Shown here: positions 1 to 10,115 of the stretch, in pieces
How positions within the stretch are numbered: the stretch's first letter is position 1
How the letters are laid out: the number at the start of each line of letters is the position of its first letter
NCBI GenBank assembly: GCA_029237695.1
Contig: CM055278.1
Location: 73,709,188 to 73,773,187 of the forward strand
Reading direction: 5' to 3'
Length of the DNA stretch: 64,000 bases
Origin: Conchocele bisecta
Lineage: Eukaryota > Mollusca > Bivalvia > Lucinida > Thyasiridae
Notes under the pieces: model-generated
Told to the model about the DNA's origin: nothing
Databases searched by the model: none
The model's input: the letters and a program-made list of their open reading frames with translations, nothing else
Program-made: the position numbers and the translations under genes

Positions 1-90
1 CATGTGATGTCATACATCACAAAAAAATTAAATTTAAATTTGTTTGGAATGCCTTAGGTGCGCAGAATTAGCCGACACCATTGTATGTGC
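1..90 (-). repeat. Inverted partial copy of the 31.6-31.8 kb upstream region
   Basis: Bases 1-22 match the reverse complement of about 31797-31818, and 23-88 match the reverse complement of about 31619-31681, with the ~115 bp between them absent. The shared text includes the 'ggtgcgcagaattagccgac' stretch. This is a dispersed repeat or a duplicated promoter-side fragment, and it runs off the window edge. Bases 91-350 hold nothing I recognise. Confidence 0.7.
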
Positions 91-349
91 ACAATCATTG
101 GCAGCCAGATACTTAGTCACATGTTAGGGAGAGGATTTATATAAGCTTACTTTCAATCCAATCCTATTTGTATAGTACTGATTATATTATTATTGATGTC
201 ATGCTTGTAACTGTTATACACATCAAATATGTTTAAACTAATTATGTGCCTGCAGCTGTCATCACTATGTCTAGATACCTTTGTGGCTGTGGCTAATGGC
301 ATTGCATCCACGCAGTCTGATCAGGCTCTGCACTGTATGCCAATCACAT

Positions 350-1710
350 TCAATCAGCATGTAACAACATATGTGCGTATCATTCTGCAGGTGTGTGTGT
401 CAGTAGATCAGCATGTAACAACATAGATACGTATCATTCTGCAGGTGTGTGTGTCAGTAGATCAGCATGTAACAACATAGATACGTATCATTCTGCAGGT
501 GTGTGCCAGTAGATCAGCATGTAACAACATAGATGCGTATCATTCTGCAGGTGTGTGTGTCAGTAGATCAGCATGTAACAACATAGATACGTATCATTCT
601 GCAGGTGTGTGTGTCAGTAGATCAGCATGTAACAACATAGATACGTATCATTCTGCAGGTGTGTGTGTCAGTAGATCAGCATGTAACAACATAGATACGT
701 ATCATTCTGCAGGTGTGTGCCAGTAGATCAGCATGTAACAACATAGATACGTATCATTCTGCAGGTGTGTGCCAGTAGATCAGCATGTAACAACATAGAT
801 GCGTATCATTCTGCAGGTGTGTGTGTCAGTAGATCAGCATGTAACAACAAAGATACGTATCATTCTGCAGGTGTGTGTGTCAGTAGATCAGCATGTAACA
901 ACATAGATACGTATCATTCTGCAGGTGTGTGTGTCAGTAGATCAGCATGTAACAACATAGATACGTATCATTCTGCAGGTGTGTGCCAGTAGATCAGCAT
1001 GTAACAACATAGATGCGTATCATTCTGCAGGTGTGTGTCAGTAGATCAGCATGTAACAACATAGATACGTATCATTCTGCAGGTAGGTGTGTGCCAGTAG
1101 ATCAGCATGTAACAACATAGATACGTATCATTCTACAGGTGTGTGTCAGTAGATCAGCATGTAACAACATAGATGCGTATCATTCTGCAGGTAGGTGTGT
1201 GCAGTGTCAAGCAGTAACAACGTAGATGCGTATCATTCTGCAGGTAGGTGTGTGCCAGTAGATCAGCATGTAACAACGTAGATACGTATCATTCTGCAGG
1301 TAGGTGTGTGCCAGTAGATCAGCATGTAACAACATAGATACGTATCATTCTGCAGGTGTGTGCCAGTAGATCAGCATGTAACAACATAGATGCGTATCAT
1401 TCTGCAGTGTCAGTAATTGCAGTAACATGATACGTATTCTGCAGGTGTGGTCCAGTGCATGTAAACAACATAGATGCGTATCATTCTGCAGGTGTGTGTC
1501 AGTAATTCAGCATGTAACAACATAGATGTATCATTCTGCAGTGTGCAGTATCAGCATGTAACAAACATAGATGCGTATCATTCTGCAGGTGTGTGTTAAT
1601 TCAGCATGTAACAACATAGATACGTATCATTCTGCAGGTGTGTGCCAGTAGATCAGCATGTAACAACATAGATGCGTATCATTCTGCAGGTGTGTGTGCC
1701 AGTAGATCAG
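350..1710 (+). repeat. Minisatellite, ~50-56 bp unit, about 26 copies
   Basis: The unit contains a (gt)n run, then 'cagtagatcagcatgtaaca', then 'acatagatacgtatcattct' and 'gcag'. The commonest length is 54 bp, with 52-bp and longer variants made by changes in the gt run and 'gcc' for 'gtc'. Every good unit has a PstI-type ctgcag. Units decay between 1390 and 1600. Because 54 is divisible by 3, open frames run through the array, but they encode only the repeat and are not genes. Confidence 0.97.
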
Positions 1711-1734
1711 GAGCTCGATTGGCCAGAAATGTCA

Positions 1735-2430
1735 TAATTTTATTTGATGTATTGGTGTTTAACAGCCTATCAACAGCAAAGCTCATGTTGCGACTGGAAA
1801 ATGGGGCTTATGGGATTTTCTACCAGTGTAGATCCGGATCAACTAGCACATTCCTGTAGCCGGATACCGATCTATATTGCTTGTTAGATTGCATGACGGA
1901 TGTTTCATTGATGAAATGGTGAAGCGGATGCAACAGTTTTCAAAACCCATAAGCACCATTTCTCCAGTCACAGCTACATTTAAGGCCAGGCCAACAGGTT
2001 CAATACCGCATTTAACCTGCTGCATTGGGGGGAAAATCCCAAAATCCGAACAGAATATTTACATCAAAATAAAATATATATTCAGCCCTGAATTTAGAAT
2101 AATCTGACCTGGTGGCAGGTCCATACCACACCAAAGTCACTTTGCCTCTTCTCATAAAAGTAATAGGATTAGGAATAATCGTATTACTCTGATAAGTGGT
2201 ATAACCAGATTCAGCCCTCACATACAAGAATGCCAAAGACGTACCTAGAGCCAAAAGCAGGTCTCTGGTCGGGATTCCGGTAAGTATGAAACATGATCAT
2301 TAAATTACCCATCACATGCTCCCAACCAATCACCACAGAAATGTCGTGAGCCCAATTTCTCCAGTCACATCCACATGGAGCTAGACTGGTCAGAAACGCC
2401 AAAGCCCATTTCTCCAGTCAGCCAATTGAC
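1735..2430 (+). repeat. SINE-like 'gtttaacggcc' repeat, interrupted, with a duplicated tail
   Basis: The element starts 'ttggtgtttaacagcctatc' and continues after an insertion (1787-1977) into 'aaggccaggccaacaggttc', 'ggggaaaatcccaaaatc' and the 'cctgg..ccaggtccataccacacc' block. Related copies occur at about 3.45, 9.45, 22.3, 44.3, 45.6, 51.4, 53.4, 56.4 and 63.1 kb. The fullest copy (51397-51871) has a clear target duplication, so this family looks retroposed. Confidence 0.8.
1787..1977. mobile_element. Palindromic MITE, family L, AT target duplication
   Basis: The ends are inverted copies of a 'gtggctgtgactggagaaat'-type sequence. It interrupts a SINE-like repeat with AT on both sides (1785-1786 and 1978-1979). 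Removing it restores the 'gtcatttaaggcc' found intact at about 9495, so the boundaries are well supported. Other copies are at 15714-15895, 30944-31126, 47132-47344, and in fragments near 28.4, 49.4 and 61.1 kb. Confidence 0.85.
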
Positions 2431-2699
2431 AGGTGACACCGACCTGCGTTTATATGCCATTCATGAGTTATAATAGTGCCATAATAATTAATGATAATCA
2501 TTAACGAAGGGTCACTTGCCACTTTGTTCTGCACAAGGCCATTAATCGAAAATTAATCGCAGTAGATTCCTATCCAAATTTGGAACAAAATCGTGCGGGT
2601 GGGAGACTTTTATTTGTTAATGAATCTGACTAAAAGTAGAGTAAAATCAAAGCACCATCCATAGACAGACATTGTGGGCAAATATTATTGAAATTTTTG

Positions 2700-2825
2700 A
2701 ATGAGTTGAGGAGTTATTCAAAACTTAAACGCATTTGCCTTATGGACGCACGGATGGACAGAGGTAAAACATAATGCCCCACACCCCCCACCCCCGCCCC
2801 ATAAATTGGGGCATAAAAATAAATG
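2700..2825 (+). mobile_element. 3' end of a Helentron-like element
   Basis: A short 'gacgcacggatggacaga' microsatellite-like stretch is followed by a C-rich terminal hairpin (gcccca / tggggc) and 'ataaaaat'. The same layout ends the elements at 8.85-9.05, 11.50-11.85 and 53.15-53.35 kb. The 5' part is missing. Bases 2430-2700 and 2826-3035 are AT-rich with nothing else recognised. Confidence 0.6.
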
Positions 2826-3038
2826 TAAATAAAATATCAATTTGTCAATTATTTTCAGGAGCGGGTGGGGAAGATAATGAAAATTAATTTTCTCCGTCCT
2901 AATGGTAATCAGGTAAACACTGTAGTGTAAAATAACGGTAAATAAATCATTAGTGATCCATAATAATCATTTCATAGAATGATCACGATACATGTGTATC
3001 ACGTTTGAACCTACATTTCTGCGATTTGTTTAGTTTAA

Positions 3039-3259
3039 CCCATTACATGCGGAATATACCTTTACGGGTATGAATTTTTTAAAATATTTTATTTTTATTT
3101 TTGTTATTTCTCAATGAAAGTATATGTTGTGACCACTCATTTGAACCGTCTCGATGAGACGGTTCAAATGGTGGTCACGACATATACTTCTAAGCACAGA
3201 TAAAGAAAATATTTATGATTTTCCCCAATCAAAATGGCATATCCTCAGCATGAAATGGG
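3039..3259. mobile_element. Palindromic MITE, family A, TTAA-flanked
   Basis: TTAA occurs at 3035-3038 and 3260-3263. The ends read CCCATT..AATGGG, and the centre is a near-perfect palindrome (gaaccgtctcgatgagacgg) within 'gtatatgttgtgaccactc' arms. TTAA duplications with CCC-starting ends are the known pattern of piggyBac-type elements. Relatives are at 11283-11375, 39535-39815 and 54832-55010. Confidence 0.85.
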
Positions 3260-3447
3260 TTAAATATGGTTCAGTAACATATTGATCGAGGTGAGACAAA
3301 TTGAAGTGTGTAGCCGATGCCTTGAGGCAAAGTGATGATATATCACCATGACTACTACAATACATAGGCAATAACCACAGACAGCAACACGATATACATA
3401 TGTACATGTAGGAGTACAAAAATATAGTCACCTCTCAATTATATTTT

Positions 3448-4130
3448 GATTTGATTTATTGGTGTTTAACGGCCTATCATGCAACAGCTAATTAGGCCGT
3501 GCCAACGGGTTCGATCCCGCATTTAACCTGCCGATTTGGGGGGGAAATCAGAACAAAATACTTTACATAGAAAAATAAATATATTAAACCCTGAAATTAG
3601 CCTCAAATTAGAATATCCTGGTCTAGTGCCAGGTTCTCACCACACAAGTCACTTAGCCACATTCCCTAAAACTAATAGGATTAGTATTGATTCAACTACT
3701 TTTATAATGGGTACAAACTGAATTCAACTCTCACATACAAGAAATCCAACTGTACCTGAGCGCGAAACCAAGTGAGAAAATACTATAAAACAATTAAAAC
3801 GTGTGTTTTCATCATGGCCCTGTGTAAAGTGGTTTAGTTGAAGATATATGACAATACTAGGACCACTGGGTTGTTTCTATTTTCACCCATATATGTACAT
3901 ACATATGGGATTTCCTATCTTCCTAGCATTCAACAAGATAGAAAAGCTGATACGGTGAAAATTGAAACAATCCAGCAGTCCTAGTATCATCATATATCTT
4001 TACACAGGGTCATGATGAACACAGTATTTATTTGTTATAGTATTTTTTCCAAAAATCCTGATATGCCCCTTAAAATGTATCCTTCCCATGCTCCTAACCA
4101 ACCAACCACACTCTCCAGCCGTGAAAGGCT
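3448..4130 (+). repeat. SINE-like 'gtttaacggcc' repeat split by a palindrome
   Basis: The 5' part (3448-3774) holds 'attggtgtttaacggcctat' and 'gggttcgatcccgcatttaa', the latter resembling a degenerate tRNA B box. The tail resumes after the palindrome at 3775-4050 as 'cttcccatgctcctaacc', which matches the 3' block of the other copies. Confidence 0.75.
3775..4050. mobile_element. Palindromic insertion inside the SINE-like repeat
   Basis: The arms pair over about 110 bp: 'aaaatactataaaacaatta' at the left has its complement at the right end, and 'ccctgtgtaaag' (about 3821) pairs with 'ctttacacaggg' (about 4002). The loop lies around 'atatatgtacatacatat'. No transposase is present, and the family is not seen elsewhere in this window. 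Confidence 0.75.
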
Positions 4131-4786
4131 ATAAACACATCCTATAGATGCATGTATACATGGCCTGTAATGATTTATTAATGACGAACAGTAATGAATA
4201 ATTAACATAATCATGATAATGACTCCAGGCATACATGGATAAAGAAATGCTTTGATATTCACCAGTTGTTCTCACAAAACACAGATTTATGGCATTTTCT
4301 GCCAGAGCAGCTTGGATCAGCTAGAGTATGCTCTAAGAGTCTGTGTACCCGCCAGACACCAATCTAAAATCTGTGGTACATGTATATTCATCGAGAAGTT
4401 TCACGACTAAATACCAACCAGTGTAGACCCAGATCAGACTGCATTTGCACAGTTTGATCAGGGTCTACTCTGGTTGCAAAGTCGCTCAGTAAAATGGAAA
4501 AGTTATTCCGCAAACTTTTAACGTTGACTGGTGTAGCGATATAGTGCAACCTGTTTCCTATAAAGCGGAAAACATGCAACTATCTTACTACCAGTGGAGG
4601 CTCCCTAGAACCAATCTGGACATCTGGATAAGGGTTTTCACAATTCCACAATGGATAAGGAAAACATGATAGGGTTTAATGTCCCAGCAACAGCTCAGGT
4701 CGTATAGAGACGGGACCCCAGATAAGTCTCATCCGACAAACCAGTGGGATGGAAGTACATGTAACTATGGAAGTATTTGTTCATAA
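4131..4786. repeat. Degenerate dispersed repeats
   Basis: 4400-4500 carries the 'gtgtagacccagatcagact' block also seen near 15.0, 31.05 and 47.3 kb. 4590-4770 carries 'aatgtcccagcaacagctca', related to 6040 and 15960. No gene was recognised. Confidence 0.5.
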
Positions 4787-5500
4787 TTCCAGCACAAAAA
4801 TATTTACACAATTCCCTAACATTTGATTATAGGAATGAATGGCCTTTTTGTGGAATTTATCGGGGTATAAATTTGGAAAAGTCGCAGGAATACTGGACGA
4901 AGGCCGGAAGGCCTCGTCCAGTATTCCCGCGACTTTTGCCAAGTTTATATCCCCGATAAATTCAACAAAAAGGCCATTCATTCCTTATAATTCCACCATT
5001 TGAAATAAATTCATCAAGAATATGTGTTTATTTTCCGTTTTCTTAAGAATTATTTTAACTGCGCCTCACGGTTATGGAAAGTAGTTTGGCATGGGAGTTT
5101 ACTGGGATATACATTTTGGACAGACTTGCTACGGGCCAATCAAATGTTAGGGAATTGTGTAAATATTTGTGTGCTGGAATTATTGGCCAGTAGCAAGTCT
5201 CTGTCCAAAATTTATATCCCAGTAAACTCCCATGCCGAACTACTTTCCGTAACCGTCAGGCGCAGTTAAAATAAATCTTAAGAAAACTGAAAATAAACAC
5301 ATTTTCTTGATGAATTTATTTAAAATGCTGGAATTATAAGGAGTGAATGGCCTTTTTGTTGAATTTATCGGGGATATAAATTTGGAAAAGTCGCGGGAAT
5401 ACTGGACGAGGCCTTCCGCCTTCGTCCAGTATTCCCGCGACTTTTCCAAGTTTATACCCCGATAAATTCCACAAAAAGGCCATTCATTCCTATAATGCCT
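4787..5500. mobile_element. Compound palindrome: three hairpins within one inverted repeat
   Basis: The outer arms (about 4820-5030 and 5300-5500) are inverted copies of each other, and each arm is itself a hairpin. The first has 'gaatactggacgaaggccgg' facing 'ggcctcgtccagtattcc'; the second mirrors it. Between them is a third inverted repeat (about 5030-5300) with 'catgggagtttactgggata' arms. Its loop sequence (about 5140-5180) recurs inverted at 4787-4830. Short ORFs here are palindrome translations. Confidence 0.9.
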
Positions 5501-5501
5501 A

Positions 5502-5571
5502 TGGTGGGTATTGAAACCACAACCTCCGGGATTTGAAGTCCAATACTCTACCACGAGACCATCAACCATCC
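5502..5571 (-). repeat. tRNA-derived SINE head
   Basis: On the minus strand this reads like a tRNA 5' half and T arm: 'gtctcgtggtagagtattgg' resembles an A box and 'ggtttcaatacccacc' a B box. There is no recognisable full cloverleaf, so I call it a SINE promoter rather than a tRNA gene. A similar block lies at 16458-16527. Confidence 0.6.
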
Positions 5572-6203
5572 GTTGGATAAGGAAACATCCATAGTGAATC
5601 CAGCGAAAACATCACTTTGCTATCAGGATTGCATCATTGTGCAGCCCGAACAAGTTCTATGTTGGGCAAGAATGAAAATTCAAATAAGCCTGGTTTTGTC
5701 AAATTCAGTTCCATATGCCAATTAGTGGCGCTGGCAGAATGTTGTGGAATTAATCAGGACCACATTCTTTCCCAGACCAATTAACCACCAACTACAAGAC
5801 TGCATGCAATGGACAGCAACTTGTACAAAGTATCAATTATTGAGCACTTTAGAACAGCATTAACTCTTCCTATGCAATTGATGGAAATTGCCGTATGCTG
5901 TTTTTCATTTTTGCTGGAGACGATTCTCATGTGCTGTCAAAACCAGGTTTTTGTCGAGAAATATTGAAAATAAAATATTTCCAGCAGGTGACAACATTTA
6001 ATTCAGCGTAGTAAGGGTTAACATGATTGATTGAATGGGGTTTAATGTCCACGAGCAAGGGTGACTGGGTAGAACCAGTCTGCATCTGAGTGGAGGAAAT
6101 GGCAAATTCAGTACTCGGTGAATCCATACGATCTTGATATGGTGACAGGTGCCCTTGCCACATTATACAATTTAGCACTATCCCATATGATATTACTGAC
6201 ATA
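5572..6203. repeat. Mostly unassigned; dispersed repeat at 6030-6180
   Basis: 6030-6180 ('ggggtttaatgtcc', then 'tgactgggtagaaccagtct') recurs in part at 9255-9375 and 10608-10640. The rest shows no gene and no clear repeat. Confidence 0.45.
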
Positions 6204-6207
6204 TTAA

Positions 6208-7473
6208 AGGTACATGCCCACTCAGTAGGTACAAACTGTTCTTTATAGGAATTAAATACAGTCTACGCTCGTTTACTGTGGTAAATACTTCGAGTAAACC
6301 GAAGTTTGACGTAACAAAATCTGAACAGGACCTCGAAATATTGCCATACACGTTACAGTACGCAACTCACATACGACCTGTGAAACATGGAGTTACACTT
6401 TTGTAACTCTATAAATGTGTTTACTTGCGTTTGCCTATACACGCATGTGTGTAGTTGAACTAAGTATACACATCTGTATTATCAGGGTAGAACAAGAAAA
6501 GACAATTCAAAGCAGTAAAGTAACATTGGAGGGTGAATGTGAGTCGATATATTCAGTCTATATACTCAGGCAACATTTCGCATCTGATGACACATGCAAA
6601 CGAGTCTGGACAAGTTGGATTTGAGAAAACCATCTTTAATATATCTTTGATTTTTGATTGAAACGAAATTCGGGAAAATTTTCCGTAAATTGTTTTGAAA
6701 GTTGACATGGTGCGACAACTTTTGAAGTGATTTATTTATTTATAAAATATTTCAGCAAATAAAATAACGTTCTTGGCTTTAACACTTATTCAAAGTTTGT
6801 TTACACAGGTAAACAATAGGGCTGGAACGAGTACTCGAGTACCCGGGTCCCGGGTCCCGGGTCCCGGGTAGGGTAACGCTCCTACCCGGGTACAAAATCG
6901 TTACCCATTACCCGCGGGTAATTTGCACATAACATTAAGTTCTTTAAACATTCATTTATATGGGTTTTATAAACAAACTCTTACCTGCCAGGCTGCATAT
7001 CATTGTTCCCCCACCTCGGTAACTTAACTCCAGGTCGCACAGATTACATTTTGTTTTTTGTTTTTCTTGAATTAAAGAAAAGTATTGCCAAACTTGGCTT
7101 TTGTTTGTGTTACTGGCCATAATGATGTCCGGAGGTCATGGGACAAAGGAAACACAACTCTAATGGAAGTAGTATGTATTTTATTCCAAGGGAAATAATA
7201 AAGGGAAATAATTGAACATATGATCATTGCACAATGCACATCAAAAAATAAATACAGAGAATACATGTAAATAGTAATGTCCATTATCATTTTAAGGAAA
7301 CACGGTTATCACCCCTGATATCAGTGTGAAACTTCACGTCTGATATAAAATGCATAATAATGCCAATTAATACGTGGGGAAATAGTGAATGAATGTTTAT
7401 TTTGCCAGGAAATGTCTCAGATGATGTCTCTGATATAAAGAACATTTTGTGCCTACTGAGTGGGCGTGTACCT
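6208..7473. mobile_element. TTAA-flanked TIR element, copy 1
   Basis: TTAA duplications flank it at 6204-6207 and 7474-7477. The ends are inverted: aggtacatgcccactcagta at the left and the complement of aggtacacgcccactcagta at the right. A second copy is at 7595-8291 and a solo end is at 43921-43953. TTAA with AGG-type ends would fit Kolobok-like or similar cut-and-paste elements (inference). I see no transposase. 6829-6930 is a cluster of ccgggtc units with a dyad, perhaps the end of another element. Confidence 0.8.
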
Positions 7474-7797
7474 TTAAGACAAGCAGGGAATATTGCAAAC
7501 TATTGTTAGAAATTACTGTCTGTTTCATGAAACCTGCCCAAATTTTAGTCAAGATAGATAATGCAAAAACAATATTTTTTTCCTATAATATTAAAGGTAC
7601 ATGCCCACGCAGTAGGCACAAAATGTTATTTATAGGAATTAAATAAGTGTATAATTATGTCAGTTCTAAAAATTACGAGTGCCCGCTATACAAATATAAT
7701 CATTTATTAATTATCAATTTACTGTTAGCGACGCGCGGCGGTAACAGTCTATTTTGATAATGTGCGGGGACGACAACTTTCACATCACGGCTTGCGG

Positions 7798-7809
7798 TGC
7801 GCATGCGCA
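7798..7809. promoter_or_regulatory. Perfect NRF1-type palindrome
   Basis: tgcgcatgcgca is the textbook NRF1 (nuclear respiratory factor 1) binding palindrome. It sits 52 bp before the ATG at 7861 and is followed by an E-box-like cacgtg at about 7818. The position suits a TATA-less promoter. Activity is inferred, not shown. Confidence 0.55.
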
Positions 7810-7860
7810 GTATACTACACGTGCCAGTAGGCTTCCCAATATGTAAACAAGAATATCAAC

Positions 7861-8097
7861 ATGTCGAAACGTCCAGGACGGAAATTGTATGAAACGGCAT
7901 CGGCCAAAAAAAAAGGCGAAATGTCTGAGGGACAGGCAGTACAGAGAGAGAGAGAGTGGTTAATATTGGCGACCAGATCACCGAATGGAAAGTTACATGG
8001 AGATTTAGATTTGGACTCGAACAGAGATTTTTCTTCTCAACTTCCGATACTTCACTGCGCATGTCAAAGATGTGATATGATTGACTGTGTCACGTGA
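7861..8097 (+). pseudogene. Broken ORF starting MSKRPGRKLYETASAKKK
   Basis: The first ~32 codons give a basic N-terminus (MSKRPGRKLYETASAKKK..) after an 'aacATGt' context and 52 bp downstream of an NRF1-type site. At the (ga)n run near 7945 a better continuation seems to lie in another frame, where VNIGDQITEWK can be read before a stop. In the annotated frame the ORF ends after 78 codons. From memory, N-termini like this are common in multicopy bivalve ORFs, but I could not check this and assign no function. It lies wholly inside a TTAA-flanked element, so it may be a captured first exon, a remnant of an element-encoded protein, or chance. The frame disruption argues for a decayed copy. Confidence 0.4.
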
Positions 8098-8848
8098 CGC
8101 GTGTTGGTAAAAAGAGCACGAGGTCGGAAAATACCCTTTCTGGTCGCGGCATATAAAATGCGATTTAACACCAATTAACACGCGCGTTAATTAAAAATAA
8201 CTCGTTAGTGGGTAGACAAATGGCTCATATAAGGCATGACAGAAAATGAAAAGTAGTAGTACAGTGTAACCTGCTGAGTGGGCATGTACCTGTAAATTTT
8301 AGCAAATTTTATTTCGTGAATTTTGGTCAAATTTTTATTTTATTACGAAAACTTGGTTCGTTTATGGGAATTTAACATGGAGGAAAGGATGTGGAGGAGC
8401 TGGGGGAAGAGTAAAAAAAAAAAAATGAACATTTTTGGAAATATGTCTCCGAAATCTGGCTACTTAGCTTGGAAATGATCTACGTGTATCTATCTTTGAA
8501 GAATACAAAAGTTAAATTTTGAAAATAGGTCCACTATTTCTGAATTTAGAAAAATGTTAAATCCCCATAGACTGTGAAGATGTCTATGGATATTTAACAT
8601 GGGGAAATTTTCTTTTCGCAATAAAATCAATATTGGACCAAATTTCACGAATAATTTAATACTATCGAAAATACTTTGCATTGTTTATATAGCTGTACAA
8701 TTTGGGCAGGTTTCGTGAAACAGACAGTAGAATCAGAAGCAGCTCTGCTAACAACAGATTCCACAATCAACCTGAATAATTAGATGAGTGAATAACTGAC
8801 AATTAGGCCATTTTGGCTTTGCGAATAAATTATAGAAACACATTGAGA

Positions 8849-9056
8849 AACTAGAAAATGTGTTCATAGAACACGGATGCCCCACATATCGCTTTGATAA
8901 TAAATGAGGCCAAATTTACCCGAGCGTTAAAGTTTTGTGACGGACGGACGGACGGACGGACGGACGGAACGGACGGGACGACAGACAGACGGGATGGACG
9001 GGACGGACGGACAAGGGTAACACTAAATGCCCCCTCCACTATCGTGGTGGGGCATA
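8849..9056 (+). mobile_element. Short Helentron-like element (alpha type), both ends present
   Basis: The 5' end is AACTAGAAAA followed by a small palindrome (gtgttcatagaacac) and then gatgccccacat. The 3' end is a (gacg)n microsatellite (8940-9012) and the hairpin atgccccc..tggggcat followed by aaaaac. The 5' subterminal box (atgccccac) is the inverted complement of the right hairpin arm. This matches the published description of Helentron-type ends; assignment by eye. Confidence 0.75.
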
Positions 9057-9447
9057 AAAACAACAATATGTCTAGAAACAGACACTTTTGACAAACAGGA
9101 AAATTGCCTTCTCTGGAAATGACGTCAAAAGTATGATGTAAATGACATCCTAGAAATAATTATTTCCTCTATACTAGGGCAATAAATCCAGAGACATCAT
9201 ATATTAGCATATAACATAGATTGTATAAAGTCTAGATCATAAAGGTTGACTACATGTAGCATGGGTAGAACCAGTCTGTAGACTGTTGTGGAGATGGTGG
9301 GCAAATCAGCACTGAATTTACGAATTCCTTCCAGAACCGAACCACAACATCCTGATCTGGTGACAAGTGTCATAATCATACAAAATCACTTCACCTCAAA
9401 TTTGTGAATGGATGTGTAAGAATGGATTCACTGTTAGTAGCACTTAG
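9057..9447. repeat. Mostly unassigned; 9250-9380 dispersed repeat
   Basis: 9250-9380 shares 'gggtagaaccagtctg' and 'cctgatctggtgacaagtgt' with 6070-6180. Nothing else was recognised. Confidence 0.4.
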
Positions 9448-9850
9448 ATTTGATTTTGATATATTAGTGTTTAACGGCCTATCAACAGCTAAGGTCATTT
9501 AAGGCCTGGCCAACGGGTTCGATCCCGCATTTAACCTGCTGCGCTGGTGGGAAAATCCCAAAATCAGAACAGAATATTTACATCGAAATAAACAGAATAT
9601 ATTCATTCCTGAAATTAGAATAACCTGATCTGGTGCCAGGTCCATACAACACCAAAGTCACTTGGCCCCTTGCCCTAAAAGTGATACCGATAGGATTACT
9701 CTGATAAATAAGGGTATAGCCAGATTCAACTCTCACATACATGCACAAGTATAAAGCCAAACCCGAGGGTGAAACCAGGTCTCCGGTTGGGATTCCGGTA
9801 AGGATGAATCCCGATCATTAATTTAAATTACACATCCATCACATGCTCCC
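9448..9850 (+). repeat. SINE-like 'gtttaacggcc' repeat, well preserved
   Basis: It contains all main blocks in order: gtttaacggcctatcaacag, gggttcgatcccgcatttaa, gggaaaatcccaaaatcaga, cctgatctggtgccaggtcc, and the tail 'gattccggtaaggatgaa'. It serves as the uninterrupted reference for the 1.8-kb copy. Confidence 0.85.
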
Positions 9851-9970
9851 AGCTAACCCTGGAATGGAAGGATTCACCATAGGGATACTATGTACCGTCC
9901 ATCCACAACCTATTTCTTCTGATAACATTTTGAAGACAAAGACAGAATGTATCAGGGTCAGAGCGTAAAC

Positions 9971-10115
9971 ACCAGGGGCCCCGCTTCACTAAATGTATGC
10001 TCAATAAATGTAAATCCATTAATTGGTTACAAGAAAACATGTGAAATTTACAGACTATCATAAGTTTGCACTTACGAACATTTTAGTCGTACAAAGCTTA
10101 GTGAAACGGCCCCAA
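9971..10115. mobile_element. Small TIR MITE, family K
   Basis: The ends are 'ggggccccgcttcactaaat' and 'gcttagtgaaacggcccc', inverted to each other, with AT-rich sequence between. The same end sequence recurs at 47586, 48645, 60835 and 61045. No coding capacity is seen. Confidence 0.65.

Larger units (their letters stand above)
7595..8291. mobile_element. TTAA-flanked TIR element, copy 2
   Basis: Flanks are TTAA (7591-7594) and GTAA (8292-8295, one mismatch). The left end is aggtacatgcccacgcagta and the right end its complement with few changes. At 697 bp it is shorter than copy 1, with different internal sequence. It contains a promoter-like stretch and the broken ORF at 7861-8097. Confidence 0.75.
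7519..8735. mobile_element. Outer inverted repeats around TTAA element copy 2
   Basis: 'actgtctgtttcatgaaacc' near 7519 has its near-perfect complement at about 8712-8731, followed in both arms by 'tgcccaaatt'. These arms bracket the 7595-8291 element, which suggests a pre-existing element into which it inserted. 8545-8610 also folds as a hairpin ('gttaaatccccatagac' region). Confidence 0.6.

Noticed and set aside
229..1859. Several ORFs and a CRISPR-like look in the 54-bp array
   Set aside because: The whole unit is repeated with no unique spacers, and the frames stay open only because 54 is divisible by 3. This is a minisatellite, not CRISPR and not coding.
5502..5571. tRNA gene on the minus strand
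   Set aside because: A- and B-box-like words are present but no closing acceptor stem or full cloverleaf is seen; it fits a SINE head better. The same holds for 16458-16527.
6829..6930. Repeat of ccgggtc with a dyad as a regulatory site
   Set aside because: It may equally be the end of a hAT-like element (gggctggaacgagtactc); there is no evidence for regulation.
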